Positions 22,461 through 35,225 are shown, counted from the first letter of the stretch. The stretch is 64,000 nucleotides of DNA from Takifugu bimaculatus (GCA_004026145.2 CP034985.2:2768956-2832955); one strand, 5' to 3'. The notes: generated from the letters alone by a model not told the origin. Numbers and translations are program-made.

Positions 22461-22616
22461 CAGAATGACCACAGAAACCACAAAATGGCGTCAATCTGCT
22501 CAAATGTTTGCCACAAAACGGGCAAAAGGCCACTTGCATGTCGTCCATCCTGCGTCACGATGAAATCCTTACCCGCTTTCAATTCAAATGATGCAGTTGG
22601 TAACTTGCTGAAAAGT

Positions 22617-22830
22617 AACTTGTAAATTTGTTTTGTTCCGGCTCCTTTTTCTGCCGGAAAGGGTATTACCAACTGTACCGACGGAACGCATCCATTGGCC
22701 CAACCGTACCAAGGGTCAGTAATTCCCTTTACGGTAGGAAAAGTTATTTGTAAATTTGTTTCAGCTGCTTGTAAAAGTGTTTCGTCATTTGTAAATTTGT
22801 TTCATCCGCCTGTAAAAGTGTTTTGCACCT
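22617..22830 (+). repeat. Short tandem array of a ~43-bp unit
   Basis: The block TTGTAAATTTGTTT occurs three times (about 22619, 22748 and 22789). The last two lie in a roughly 41-43-bp unit that also holds CTGTAAAAGTGTTT- or CTTGTAAAAGTGTTTC-type sequence. The array ends in CACCTCTCGGCCACCGTAG. It looks like a minisatellite inside an unclassified MITE-like repeat. Confidence 0.55.
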
Positions 22831-23350
22831 CTCGGCCACCGTAGTTATCTATATGATTGCTGCAAATCATGTAGTTTAGGGTCAATGGAACCTGCATTTA
22901 ATTCCTATATTTTATTTCTTGGGATTTAGCCCAGATGTGTAGATACTGCATCATGCTGCATCAGCCACCATTTGCATTGATAAAAGTCACACAGTTACAA
23001 TATCTTTGGTTTAGACTGGATTGAATTAAAGTGACTTTTAAAATCTTTTGGCCTCATTTTAGCATCATCTCACCTGGCTTCTGTATACATAATTATGGCT
23101 GTTTTGCGTTCCTGATGAGGTATTTTCTGTTGCTTTCATATTTCTGACCTTTCACAATTACATGTACCAGAGCTTACATAAAATCTCTGTGTGTTCCAGC
23201 AGCCTGGCTGTGAGCCACCAGTGCCCGAGTCTCCAGCAGACTCGCCTGAAGAAATCAGGTCAGCAAAGTCACTAATCTGTTTTAACCTTTATCTTTGTGA
23301 TTAGGTGAGTCTGCCATGCCTGCTCATTGTTATGCCTATTTAGCCCTATG

Positions 23351-23352
<2 letters not shown>
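22831..23352. other. Gene-poor stretch with one exon-like segment at 23200-23258
   Basis: A segment flanked by GTGTGTTCCAG and AG|GTCAGC encodes QPGCEPPVPESPADSPEEI in an open frame. It has the shape of a small internal exon, but no other exon of such a gene was found. Otherwise nothing is seen here. Confidence 0.35.
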
Positions 23353-23415
<63 letters not shown>

Positions 23416-23500
23416 GTTATTATCATTAACATTATTATTATTGTTGTCATTATCATATTGTTGTTGTTGTTGTTGTTATATTTCACACACACACACACAC
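23353..23500. repeat. (ATT)n, (TTG)n and (CA)n compound microsatellite
   Basis: About 70 bp of ATT repeats, an interrupted ATT/GTT region, a (TTG) run at 23459-23477 and a short (CA) run at about 23485-23500. Confidence 0.95.
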
Positions 23501-24093
23501 GTAAAATCTTTAAACACACATTTTGAATTTCAGGGCATTTATGTTTGAAGCTAAATATATATATCCTAATATATCCTAAAATGTACAGATTTTTTGTGCT
23601 ATTTATTTATTATTATTTAAGTATTTATTTTCTCCATACACACAACACAGGATCTTTGTACCTAACACTGAATCATATGTACAGTTTACACACCTTAGAT
23701 GCAGCTTTTTGAGTTCTATTTGGTGTTTATACATTTATATCTAAATTATATAAAAACTAACTTTGTTCATGTTTGTAGACATTGTTTATACTGTTGCTTC
23801 TACGACTCCTTTATGCTGCTGTTAAGGCTGGCTTCCCCATTCAGATGAATTTAATCTATTCAAAGCCATATAAGGTAAAACAGAACGGTTGAATGCATGT
23901 TTGAGTGCTTTTGTCAGAAAGACGACATGACACGTCCCAAACATGTTTTAGCTGGTAATTATTATTGGGATGCTTGTTCTTTCAAAGTTTAAGACTAAAA
24001 CACCAACCTCATTCTAATATTTACTCTGTATTGAAGTCACAAGTGTTTGCGATTTTTTATACATGTACCTGTAATTAGTAGCCAGACTAAGTA
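23501..24093. other. Gene-free stretch
   Basis: AT-rich; nothing recognised. Confidence 0.5.
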
Positions 24094-24377
24094 TTCCATC
24101 CATCCATACTACCCTTTAATCCTTCAGCCAGGGAGCTGAAACCTACAACAGCTACAGTATGTCGGGTTGAGAGGGAAGGAACACCGTGGCCAAGCAGGCC
24201 TAATGTATAGAGCAAGGTCGTCGTATGTTCGCCAGTTCTCCTATTCCCAAATGTATATTGTTGGACTGTGGAAGTAGCTGGAGAGAACAGCAGACTGAAA
24301 AGCCTCAGGCCCCGAGAAGATTGGAACCCCGTGAGGCGACAGTGTTGTGAACCATCTCACCACTGAGCTGCCCCCCA
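24094..24377 (+). repeat. Common teleost dispersed repeat (SINE-like or LINE-tail), fairly full copy
   Basis: Starts with CCATCCATCCAT-like sequence, then CAGCCAGGGAGCTGAAACCTAC, TGTTGGACTGTGGAAG, TGGAACCCCGTGAGGCGACA and ends CCACTGAGCTGCCCCCC. Order and wording match the widespread fish repeat also present at 6784-6900, 29421-29640 (opposite strand) and 35135-35225. It is diverged and has no coding capacity. Confidence 0.7.
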
Positions 24378-24627
24378 CTGATTGTTGCTCTCCTAATTTC
24401 AATATTGTACAAAACCCTATAAAGGGAAGAAGATTTTGAACAGAGATTTGCTAAAATATCAAATGGGTGTTCAATTTATCTCTGTCACTCTAGCTTACTG
24501 GGTTTGCTAATATTTACTCGCTGGAATCATGGGAGACTGGTTTAAAGTTCAGCTTAAAGGTCTTCCCCCATAGCGGAAATGCACACTGGGAGCAAAATGG
24601 AGATCCAGCTGGCAAGCCTGCGCGTGC
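24378..24627. other. Gene-free stretch
   Basis: Nothing recognised. Confidence 0.5.
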
Positions 24628-24690
24628 GCACATACACACACTCACTCACACACACATACACACGCACACACACACACACTCATACACGTG
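24628..24690. repeat. Interrupted (CA)n microsatellite
   Basis: CA-rich tract with TA, GC and CT interruptions. Confidence 0.9.
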
Positions 24691-27140
24691 CAAAGAAATC
24701 CAAGTAGAAAGTGAGGTGAGAGCAGTTAAATGGTATCATGTGGAGTTATTGGTGCTGTAACCTTTGAAGGAAAACCTCCCATCTAAATGTTGTTCTTGCT
24801 CTGCAGACGTGCCTTTTGTAGAACAGCCTTCCACTGCGCAGCCACTGAGTATTCTGGATTATAATGATGACAGCTAAATTTGTTGAAAGTTATTGAATAT
24901 CTGTGAATACCTGCATCATCTATCACACATGACAGATGATAGATTATCAATGATAAGATGTTTTAGAAGGATGCTCAAAATTTGGCAGTTAAACACATCT
25001 ATAATCAATAGAAGAATTAAATACCAGGAAATGTAATTTAAAAAAAATACACTGATGCTCAGGACATGAGAAAAATGTGAAAAGTATAGGCCAATCAGAT
25101 GATATGTATATTTATGGAGAAATACAGACATCTGGCATGCCCATGTTGTGTGATCAGCAATAGATTGGCTTCATCTAATTTGATGTTGTTGCTCTTGCAG
25201 CAGAAGGTTCACAGATACCCACAGACCCACAAAATGCAGTTACGGGATATTCCCAGCACCCCAGAATGCAATGGGAAATCCTTTTCTCCCTTGGCCATTA
25301 CCCTAACACTTCCTAAATTTTAAAATAATCATAAGATAATATTTATTTGGAAATGAAAGTATTATTAGCACTTGGAATGGAGTATAAATGGAGGGCAGCC
25401 AAGCAGAGGGACATGGATAACAGCAAGAAGACCCTAAATGGATGATGGGAAATGAAGAAACCCTAAGAGGAACTCATTATTAAAGTATGTAGTGATCTGT
25501 GCAAACTTGGACCATCTACAAATGTCCTGAGTATCTGACGAAGGCTCTGCTTTGCTGGCTTTGCTGCTCTGGATTGTCAGAGTACATCCATGACCTGCTG
25601 AGGATCCTGAAATTTTCCAACACAAGCCAAGAGTTGCTCTTCATGTTGACCACCCAGGAGATACATAACAAATACTCATTCATTAAATCTGGGGACATTC
25701 CTTTCATGTTGCAAATCTCAATTACTGTGTCACAACTGCTAGTTTATGGTTAAAATTAATTTTGAAGGTTGTAGCAAAACCATAATCGTGTACATACATA
25801 TTAATATTTTTTCTCCTAATATTATTTAAAGGGAGCTGACCCCCATCCCCCACCCCCCTCCCCCATCCGTGGTCGGCAAGATGCACAATGTCTTCTGATC
25901 TAAATATGGGTAATATGGGTCAGCCAGATGAGAACACTTTGTTTTTTCTATATTTCGAGTCTACCATCTTTGTTGTGTCTGATTACTTGCTTTGAATATG
26001 TAATTAGATATTAGGTGGACAAGCGCAGGGACACAAAATACACATACTCACACAGTAACACCCAGTGAACCTAAAGGAACTGCTAACACAGCAAGGATCC
26101 AGGAAACAAGATTTTCTATTTTAATCTCCCTCACTCACTCTATCCCCATTTCATAGAATTACAGCATTACATTAATGTAAACCTGCTATTTATTTCTCCA
26201 TGGGAGAGGTTAGGACGAACGTCAGTGAAGAAGTATGAGCGTGCTTTTATATGTAACCTTCAGTCTTAATATGTCTTCCTGTCACGTCAGGTGGGCTTAA
26301 AATCCTAATTTTATCACCCTCCCTAAACAGTAACACACCAACAAGTTCCTATTCTAAACATACCATATGCTGATGATGCTGCTGCCAAAGTGTCGCACAA
26401 TTGATTGAACTCCCCCTACACATTTTGCTGTAGTTGTTGAAACAGGCACTCCAAGCGTAGATGCGCTCAGTGATACACTTTGGTTGGCTCGCCGAAAACA
26501 TGTAGCATTTTACTGGTTTTTATAACAAAGCAAGCGAAGACTTGTAAAGTGTCGGCTCAGAGACTGTAAACTATGTTACATTGTGACCTGGTTGGAGGAC
26601 TTGAGTGAGTATCAGTAATTTATATATACACTTAAACAACTGTGAGTCTTTCGTAGCCCATTTGGACTCGACGGATTTCAACCCAGTCGGTTGGCTGGCT
26701 GGGAGCAGACTTTTGGACTAGTGATTTACTAACCCCGACGACTCACAGGGGAATCACATAACCCTTCAGCGGCAGTCAAGCTCCTTCACAACTGCCAACA
26801 TTTCTCATCACGAGCAGAAGTTGACATCTTGCCTGTTTTCACTCAAAGCAACGTGACCAGCAAAACCCTGGGGGTTGAAGCCAGATCGTCACTGAATCAA
26901 CAGTCAGCAAGCACCCCCGTGTGAACTCTGGAAGCTCATAAAACAGATGAAGTGATAAAGACTATTGTCAATAGGAGACTTACATGTGAATCCAGTTTAT
27001 TTACAACAGTTATTTTGACAGTGGTTGACTGACTTTGTGTGTGACATCACCTGGAGCCTTGTGTGGTTGCCCTTTGTCGCCATGGGAACACCAATTTTTA
27101 AACATGGTGTTGAGCTCCCAAGCTTATCCAGAGCCAAATC
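24691..27140. other. Gene-free stretch
   Basis: No supported exon or mobile element. A frame after a CTCTTGCAGCAG acceptor-like site at about 25200-25322 is open for 40 codons but has no recognisable content or partner exon. Confidence 0.45.
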
Positions 27141-27265
27141 AAAATTAAATCAAATTTATGTAGAGCCCAACAGTGTTTGCCCTTCCAAGGGCTTTACACT
27201 CTCCACAGTTGTGACACCCTCTGTCCTTGGACCCTGAACTGGGTCAGGAGATATATTTTGGAAAC
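27141..27265 (-). repeat. Degraded dispersed repeat, reverse orientation
   Basis: Matches in reverse the tail type at 9120-9545: AAATTTATGTAGAGCCCAAC, then AAGGGCTTTACA and CACCCTCTGTCCTTGGACCC. Fish genomes carry many such tails ending in ...GGGCTATATAAATAAA. Confidence 0.55.
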
Positions 27266-29420
27266 CTTAGGAAGCATGCCTTTATTTGCAGCACTCTAGA
27301 AGGATTATGAAGAGTTCGAATGCCAAACTATGTAATGCTCAAGAGTAATACATACATTATATACATTATGACTATACAATATAGCCAAATGATGTGGAGA
27401 TGTCTGTTGTAGGATGACCAAATATCCATTCAAACATCAGCAGTTCTCGTATGTAGGACATATGCAAGACAAACCGATTATGCTGAGAAAGCTGCTGATG
27501 TTGAATATGTGTCTGCTGGGGAGTTGTTGTGCAGTCATGTGCTGCCTGGTTGCCTTCCATCAGACCATACATAATTAATCTTTTCAAGACTCATTTATCA
27601 GATATGAAAGAACAGTTTCACCATTGCTCCTTAACACCTTCTGGACACAACTGGACTGAACATATAACAGAACATTGAGGTCAGAAGTCTTTGTTACTCT
27701 GGAAGAAAGAGTCATTATTTATGTGGGCTGCTCATCCGGACAATTAATTGGCCTCATGAGATATTTTAACCTCTACATAGCTGGAGCATCTATACTATCC
27801 CGTTATAATGCATAATTCTCCCAGAGCCACAATGTCTGGGTCAATCGGACTCATCGCTGCTGTCAGAAAACAGAGGCGGGAACTGCAACACTGCAGAGAG
27901 CTGGGCAGAATGATAGCTTCCAGTAAAGTACTGAATCCAGCAGCAGAGGAGAGGTCACCGGCTGTGATGCGTTACCCAATACAAAGACACCATTCAATAC
28001 CGAGGGGGGGCGAATTGATCCACAACTCTGTCGGTGGAGCTATTGTTACTGGCTTCCTCGGATTAAATGACAGAGAAAATAGAAGGTGATAACATGGGGA
28101 TGGGCAAGGTGCAGGAATGGTGAGAGGAGGTTTGCTGGGAATGATGGCAGGGGAGCTGAAGAGAAAGGTCATCCTAGAGGTCATTGGGGCGTTCCGAAAG
28201 TGAGAACAAATCTATTTTCAGCTGTGGGCTGAATACGATTGAATCTCATATCTATGAAACTAAATGTTGCCATTTGACTGTAATCACAGAAACTGTCATC
28301 CCTTTATCTCATTGCTTCCTGTCAATTATGGATACGCTATTATGAAGATGGTGAAGCAGCATAACGTTAGCATCAAAACAAACGGGATTTAACGGAAGAA
28401 AAGTAGATCCTTTTCCAGTAATGTTGGCAGGAAGTGTGAAATCTGCCCATTTCTAAAGAGAAAATAAAATGTAGAAAATGTATTCTGATGAAAGTCTAAG
28501 ATTTTAAACGATTGTAAAATAAGTATAAGCAAGGGAAGCTTTTTTTTTTTTTTTACACATCACATTTTAAATAGTCCCAAATGTGAAATGAGGTTTTGTT
28601 CCCTTGGGAGAAGATGTTAATTCACACTGGTGGATGCCACCCAACAGATCCTGAAAACACCCACTCAGATGTTTCACAAATAGAACAAACACGTTGTGAA
28701 CGACTCATTTATGCTGAAGTTGTTGTGGCTTCATGATTAAGAAAAAGAGATGAAGAACTTGGTGACAGCACATGAAATAAGAAGGACTCCTGCCAAACTG
28801 GGCTTTTTTGGCCAGTGGATACATTTCAGAATAGAAATTGTGGGTGGGGGTGGGGGGTGGACATACATGCTTCAGCACAGCATGGAAGAATTGGCCCTTG
28901 CGGGAGTGCGTCCTAATTGAGATGGATGGATTCAGATGGAGTTTAAAGACGTATAAAGTGATCATTTCATGAAACTGTCAAAGCTTTTCTGATAAACTAA
29001 AGCTGTTTCAACACACCTAAACAAATGATTAATAAAATGCTCAAATTGTACAAATAAAGCTGCAAACAAAGAGAATCACCAGATTCAAGGCACAGTCAGG
29101 TGACCAATCCTTGGTGCTTTTGGAGTTACATCTATAAACTAAAGTAAAATAAAAATATATTAATCCAAAACCAAATCAGCATTGCAAGAATCACCTTTAA
29201 ATGGAAAACAATGCTAGGAAAGTGAGACAGCAGGCTTTCTGGTCTTTACTTTGGAAATGTTTTACTGACTACCAAAAGCATTATCCAGCATTGTTTTCCC
29301 CAGTTTAAAAAATGTCAGCATTTAGTTAAACAACACCTGTGTTACTTCTGTGTATTTTGGTCCCGTTGTTTAATTATTTGTATCACATTTTTTGCTGAAA
29401 CCAGCTTTACATAAAAGGTG
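27266..29420. other. Gene-free stretch
   Basis: Open frames at 27808-28184 and 28705-28965 have no recognised domains; a poly-T tract sits at about 28541-28554. Nothing supported. Confidence 0.45.
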
Positions 29421-29640
29421 CTGGTTAGCACTTTCACTCACAGCAACAAGGTCCTAGGTTTGAAGATTCTTGATACCAAGAAATGTTCTCCCACACATCG
29501 GTTCTTTCTGGTATCCTGGTTTCCTTCAGCAGCCCAAAGTCTTATATTTGGGGAGAGGAGGGCTCGATATGGACCCCCACCTGAGCCAGCAACACTCTGT
29601 TAGCATCCAGCCCCCAAAAATGATTCATTCATCCATCTCT
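29421..29640 (-). repeat. Common teleost dispersed repeat, reverse orientation
   Basis: CTGGTTAGCACTTTCACTCA, AACAAGGTCCTAGGTTTGAA, ATGTTCTCCCACACATC, GGTTTCCTTCAGCAGCCCAA and terminal ATTCATCCATC are the reverse orientation of the repeat at 24094-24377. The AGGTCCTAGGTTTGAA stretch resembles a tRNA B-box region, which is why this family may be SINE-like. Confidence 0.65.
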
Positions 29641-30414
29641 AGGCATAATATTAGTGTGGAATATATCTGTTACATGATGTCTTGTTTTCCTGTAGGAAGC
29701 TGAGAGAGAACGCTGAAAGAGTCATCCCATGTCAGCTGAGCTTGCACACTGCCATCACCATTTGGGTGGCCCACTTGAGCTGTCAAAATAATTAGCTCGT
29801 TCTGTTCTGCTGCTCTATATGCATATCTCAGCTAATCAGCCACACCGCCATCACGGCATCCACCTGTTCCTGTAAGCACAACATTCATTTGGCGGTTTGA
29901 AATGGTGGTGACAGTCAAAAAGCCGCAAGAAAAAAGTTAAGCTATCGTGATTTGGCATACGTTGCATTTGGCCAGTAATTATTTGGGACACATAGAAAAA
30001 ACACACAAAAAAATATTTATTTTAATGCCTGAAAGTTATTAAAATTTCAGAGACTGCTCAGGAGAGACTAGCTGCACTGTTACATGCACCAATAATGCGT
30101 AACATCTTATGTCTTATGAGACATGAAGTTGAAAACGGGGGAAGTGAACCACACTCTTTTTTGTATCACCTGGGATATGTGAGGAAAAAGACGGTGGCTC
30201 TTGTTGGTGGGGTGGAAGAAGGAACTGTGGTGAATGGTCAATGAATGTTTAATGCTTAGTGATGCCCCTGGGGGGAGCAAAGACTGGCCCAGCTGCACTC
30301 ATCTGACAGACAAGCTACTGTAGCTAAGATTACTGAACTTGTTCTGCTAGAAAGGTGTCATAATACACAGCAGGTCACAATTTGCATATAGGGCAGCAAA
30401 GCTGCAGACCGCTG
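29641..30414. other. Gene-free stretch
   Basis: Nothing recognised. Confidence 0.45.
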
Positions 30415-30782
30415 ATGCTGCCCTCCCTGAGCCTGTTCACCACCTACAGTGCCAACATTGGCGTTGGGATGATATTCCCCAATGGTTGTGGCCTCTTTCA
30501 CCAGAATAATGAGCCCTGGTTGGTTGGTTCAGGAATGATTTGAGGAGCACAACAAGGAGTTTTAGGATTTTACTCGGCCTCCAAGTTCTCCACATCCCAA
30601 ACCAATCAAGCATCTGTGGGATGTTCTGTACAAACCAGTTTGATCCATGGAGGGTTCGCCACAGGACTTAAAGGATCTGCCAAAACGACAATGTCAGCGG
30701 CAGATTCCACAGCACAAATTCAGGGGTCTAGTGGCGTCCATGCTTCCATGGAGCAGGGCAGCAAACGGGAAATCAACACAAG
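30415..30782 (+). mobile_element. Tc1-like transposase C-terminal fragment, catalytic residue lost
   Basis: Degenerate remnant of a fish Tc1-family transposase: the NGCGLFHQNN region (30484-30513), a VQE-like FEEHNKEF stretch, then RPPSSPHPKPIKHLWDVLYK (about 30574-30633) and QDLKDL. Active relatives have NPIEHLW at this position. Here the glutamate of the DDE triad is AAG (Lys) at 30608-30610. A stop (TGA) follows VLYKPV, and no terminal inverted repeats are present. Confidence 0.85.
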
Positions 30783-30978
30783 GTATAAAAACGTTATAAA
30801 AACGTTGCATAATATCATCGAAATGCTGGCAAACAAACTAGTTTTAATGCGTCCAGATTTCCAGGATGTTGTGTGTTTATTGTGGGTGACCTTTGACCTA
30901 CCACTGTATGAGATAAGATCTAATACTGTAATTATTAAAGCAAACGGCAAATTATCCCATTTGTTGGTAATCTGTTTG

Positions 30979-31095
30979 CTGTGATGTGCACATAATACCT
31001 TGCAACAACTTAACATCATAATGGCGATCAGCTGTCTGACAGCCGATCGCCATTATGATGTTAAGTTGTTGCAAGGTATTATGTGCACATCACAG
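30979..31095. repeat. 117-bp near-perfect palindrome
   Basis: Left arm 30979-31036 and right arm 31038-31095 are reverse complements over 58 bp with one mismatch (31030 A opposite 31044 C). They are separated by a single base (T, 31037). Arm sequence includes GCACATAATACCTTGCAACA and ACTTAACATCATAATGGCGA. No target-site duplication is obvious outside the arms and no coding content is present. Confidence 0.95.
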
Positions 31096-31219
31096 TGTCC
31101 AAATGCAGCCGGCGCGTCCACATCTGTGTCTGTCTCTGGTGTCCTTGCTACCATGGCAGCATGTTGGGTAAGTAGATTTGTCTCTGCCAATTGTTCTCAC
31201 TTTTCCCCTTCCTGTTTCA

Positions 31220-31272
31220 GTGTGTGTGTGTGTGTGTGTGTGTGTGAGTGTGTGTGTGTATGTGTGTGTGTG
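31220..31272. repeat. (TG)n microsatellite
   Basis: TG repeat with a GAGT and a TATG interruption. Confidence 0.9.
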
Positions 31273-33863
31273 CATTCAGATGCTACGAGTTTAAATGTTA
31301 TTTTAGTCCTGCTGGAGGCTGTACATCACTTCAAACTTGTACACCAGCGGGCCTGGGAAGATCTATAAATTGTGATGTACATATCATTGTAGGTGTAGTA
31401 CATATACTGTAGGTGCATATAGAAACAAAGCAAATAACAACATGCTGTGAAAATAAATTCACAGTCATCCTCTGAATGTAATAAATCATTGAAACAAATC
31501 ACAAATGTCTAAAATGCAGCTGATTGCTGGTGCACAGCTTAATATAAGGGCACATCTGTATGATCCAGAATCTGCAGCTTTAAAAGCTCCAGCAAGAAAC
31601 TTTTATCACTGCTACAATTGCAAAAATCCAACAGCAACTGTGGAAATGTCCTTTAGAAAAAGAAGATGCTGAAGGATGGCGACTTGAATGGGACATTCTT
31701 TAGGGAACTAACAGGTCAGTCACATGTATAATAAACTGATTTTTCTATTATGTAAAACAATCACTGGCAAAATGTGATTGTCGTTCTTCTGTTGCTGCCA
31801 TTGACTGATGGCAACAGCCTAAATCACTTATCAACACGTAAAATGGAGATTTCTGATTTTGTAACTTTGCGTCTTCTGACGATGGAAACTTGGGTAAGAG
31901 TGTTCTCCACAAACATTTAACCTTTACTAACCCCCACTGGACCAGAAATGTAAACTTAGAGCACATTAATGTCATGTTTCCATGGATGCTTCCAGTTGAA
32001 CGTTCACATACGGAGAGTAATTTGTCTCAGCTGTTGACTCACTCTCACTCCTCTAGTCCCCCATAGCAACAGTTTATGTTAATAATGTACAGTTTTACAT
32101 TGATGACCACAGCGTACGCAGGACATTGACAGCTGAAATGGGAACCTCAACATAAACATTGATAGTTCTTAAACATTGGTTTGGAGGCAGCTACGAATGC
32201 TTGTGGTGCATTCAGCTACACATGGCATCTCCAAGCATCTAAACAGATCAATCAAGCTGGCATGAGCTCTGGCTTTTAATTGAATCAGTTCCAGCTCTTG
32301 ATTACTGCCTGTATACTTAGGAACAATTATTCGACGCTGGACCACTTTGTGGTTTGCCATCAGTTTTAATTAACTGATGCATAACTCCTCATCCTGCGGA
32401 TCTTTAAATTCAACTCAGTATAATCCAATTCCGTGTAGTCAAGTTTCCTGGAGAGGCAGAGCCGCTGGTGGTGGTGAAGGGGTAAATATACATTTAAATA
32501 CTTCATATCCTGACATTGCCAACACAATTACAGGTCAAGTGCAGTTCCCTGATCAGATGTCTAAACGACTGTGTCGGCTGTTAGTGAATTCCTCCCGTAG
32601 CTCTGCTTCTCGTCGGTGCTCAGCCGTGAGCAGATGGAGAGGAACAACTCCTTTCTTTGAAGTTGTTTTTTGAATTAAAGGCCACTGACAAGCAGCTCCT
32701 CAGACTGAGTGGGAGAGGAGCGGTGTTATTCGGCTGCATCTGCCGCCCTGTTAATGCAGCAGCGTTGAAGGTCAACGCGGCATCAAGGAGACCAGCATAA
32801 TTAGCACCCCCACAGAGACGCCAGCATCTGCGCCTGGCCGTGCTGGAGCCACCAGCAGGGCGCTCACTCACACACTTCCACACAGCACATCATCACCCTT
32901 GTGAGGCCGTTTGGAAGAGAAGACAAAGTTATAACCAAGTTTAGAAGATTATAGATAAATCAATTAATAAACAAACAGAGAAAAGAGTCAGCCCACAGTC
33001 AGACTCGTGGGAATCGCACTTCCTGGAATTCCTGTGAGCCTCGTGGGTATTGTCCTTAAAGACACACACGTTATTTTTTTGTGTTGTTTGATCTTAATGA
33101 TTTCATTTTTCACCATCACCCATAGAATAAATTGATGATTTAAGGGTTTAGAAAGGTAGCAAGATTAACAAAGTAAACACAGTCATAATTATTGAACGAC
33201 GACAAAGCGGTGCTCGATGACGTCTCCTGGATGTGTCTAATGTGGTTAAAAATTATACCTGGCTGCTTCCTTTTCACCTTTCTAAGATTTCTATAGGCAC
33301 GCTATTACACAGTGATGCTAATATAATATCATAATGCTGTAACAGCAAAGATATTCTGCCTTAGAAACAACGGAACGAGCAGTGTTCACACTGTGTGTGA
33401 TATCAAGCAGCAGCTTCTGTCACTGTCGTGAGTGCTGCTGTAATAATGGCAACAGCACAGGAACCTGAACTTGCTCTCTTCCCTGGGTACCAGATGGGTG
33501 ACTGGCAGCTCAGATGCAAAGCTCGGCCAGCGTTTACTCATTATCACACTCACTCAGAAGCTCCTGAGAGAGTCACACTCAAGCACTCCTCTCCACCACA
33601 GCAACAACACAGGCGGCTAGACAAAAGTTTCAGTCACAGCTCTTTTCTGTTGTTTGGCCATAATGTATCGGTATTTCTCTTTTTTCCCAGTTTTCTGCTA
33701 TTTTAATGTGTTTAAAAATAAGCATTTGCTAGCATTTAAACTTGCCTTGACTGAAAGTCTAACAAGACGGAGAGTATAATTAAAACTTTTTCCTAATAAA
33801 TCCCTCACAGATATGCTGTTAATCTACATTCTCTGCGATGGATGTGCTGAATCTTTATTGCAG
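31273..33863. other. Gene-free stretch
   Basis: No exon, transposon end or RNA gene recognised. Frames at 32377-32883 and 33428-33706 lack domains. Confidence 0.45.
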
Positions 33864-34050
33864 CAATTCAACTTTACTTATACAGTCAAGATTGTCTTTA
33901 GGCGCTTTACAGAAGCCCAGGGTCTGACCCCCAATAAGTAACAGTGTTGAAGAAAAACCATCTTTAACAGGAAGAAACCTTGGGCAGGACCAGGGGAATC
34001 CTGCTGCTGAGGGTCTTCTGGGTAAATGAAGAGAAGAAGGGGAAAGAGGG
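33864..34050 (-). mobile_element. L2-type LINE 3' tail, solo degraded copy
   Basis: Reverse-orientation copy of the tail family: TACAGTCAAGATTGTCTTTA, GGCGCTTTACAGAAGCCCAG, CAGGAAGAAACCTTGGGCAG and a CTGGGTAAATGAAGAGAAG border corresponding to the TTTACCCAG at the 5' border of other copies. It is more diverged than the copies at 16.1, 54.3 and 63.5 kb. Confidence 0.8.
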
Positions 34051-35134
34051 CAGTCATGTTCAACGGCCAGATCGTTCTACAGAATACAGACATGTACGTA
34101 GAGGCCACCAGTCACACATTGTACCACTACAATAGAGCTGAGGAGAGAAAAAACAATGCTTGTTCTCCTTTTGCAGCTTAATCCCTGCAGACCTGGGATC
34201 CCTTCATCACTTTGGCTTTCTGTATAAAATGCTATACGTATTTAACATGATTATTTTTTAGATTTTTGTCTTTTAATTGATGTAAGAGTAGAAGACAAAG
34301 ACCACTATCAACAATACAAACCAGAACCATGACCTCATCTCCATCTCTTCTTATTGCTCCTCAGTGACAAATACTGACAGAAGAGTGTCTTTTCAAACGA
34401 TCGAAAATCGTCACACACAAGTTTTCCTGTGCCCGTCTTCTCCCCAGCCTGGTGGCGCATGTTTAGCTCACCGTTTCTCCGCAGCAGACATGCATCTTTA
34501 TTAAAAGCAAAGCTGCTGCTCAGCAGAAACTGAAGCAGAGAAACCTTCTAAAGTGGAGCATTTTTCAGTCAGAGGCCCTTATTGAAGAGTTTTGTGGTGC
34601 CGAAACACAACTCAATGAAAACTAGTTTGGTTTTTATTTGTTTCTAATGTTTAGCATAAGAATCAAATGCATATCTAGCTTTTGCATTCCACTTTACTTG
34701 CTTACTTGCCCTATGCATTTCTCATTTCCAAATTTTTAACCGTACCAAAAAAATCGGGCTCATCCCTTTTAATTCTCTCGTCGAGGCAGCATGATTCCTT
34801 AATTGTCTTGCGTTTTGGTCCACTTTGAACACAGCTGTGTGAGGCCAGCTGAACTAAATATAGAAGCAAATGTATTAATAAATCCCAATTCCATTTAGTT
34901 AAAAGTTTCTGTGATGACGTATTATTGCTGAGCAGATATTTAACACCAAAAAAACTTGATTGAATTGACAGTTTGCAGCATAAAACTCACTTTTTGAGAT
35001 TTGCAAGATGCAGGAAGAGTTTTTGTTAAATGGAAGATAAGTTTTATTGCCTGATATAGTTTATGCTTTACTCCTTCATATACATTCAAACATAGTGTGA
35101 AATTTAGCTCTGTGCACCTAATCTTATAGGAAAT
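34051..35134. other. Gene-free stretch
   Basis: Nothing recognised. Confidence 0.45.
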
Positions 35135-35225
35135 GAGCACAATCCACATAGAATGTACAAAGTGGGAATTAAACCTGCAACCTTGGAGCTATACAAGTGA
35201 CAGTGCTGAACCACAGAACTAAAGC
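35135..35225 (+). repeat. Fragment of the common teleost dispersed repeat
   Basis: GGGAATTAAACCTGCAACCT, TTGGAGCTATACAAGTGACA and GTGCTGAACCACAGAACT correspond to the ...GAACCC...GGCGACAGTGCTAACCACTGAGC... end of the family seen at 24094-24377. Confidence 0.5.

Noticed and set aside
26640..26760. Hairpin with GTGAGTC / GACTCAC ends
   Set aside because: Only 9 bp complementary across more than 100 bp; expected by chance.
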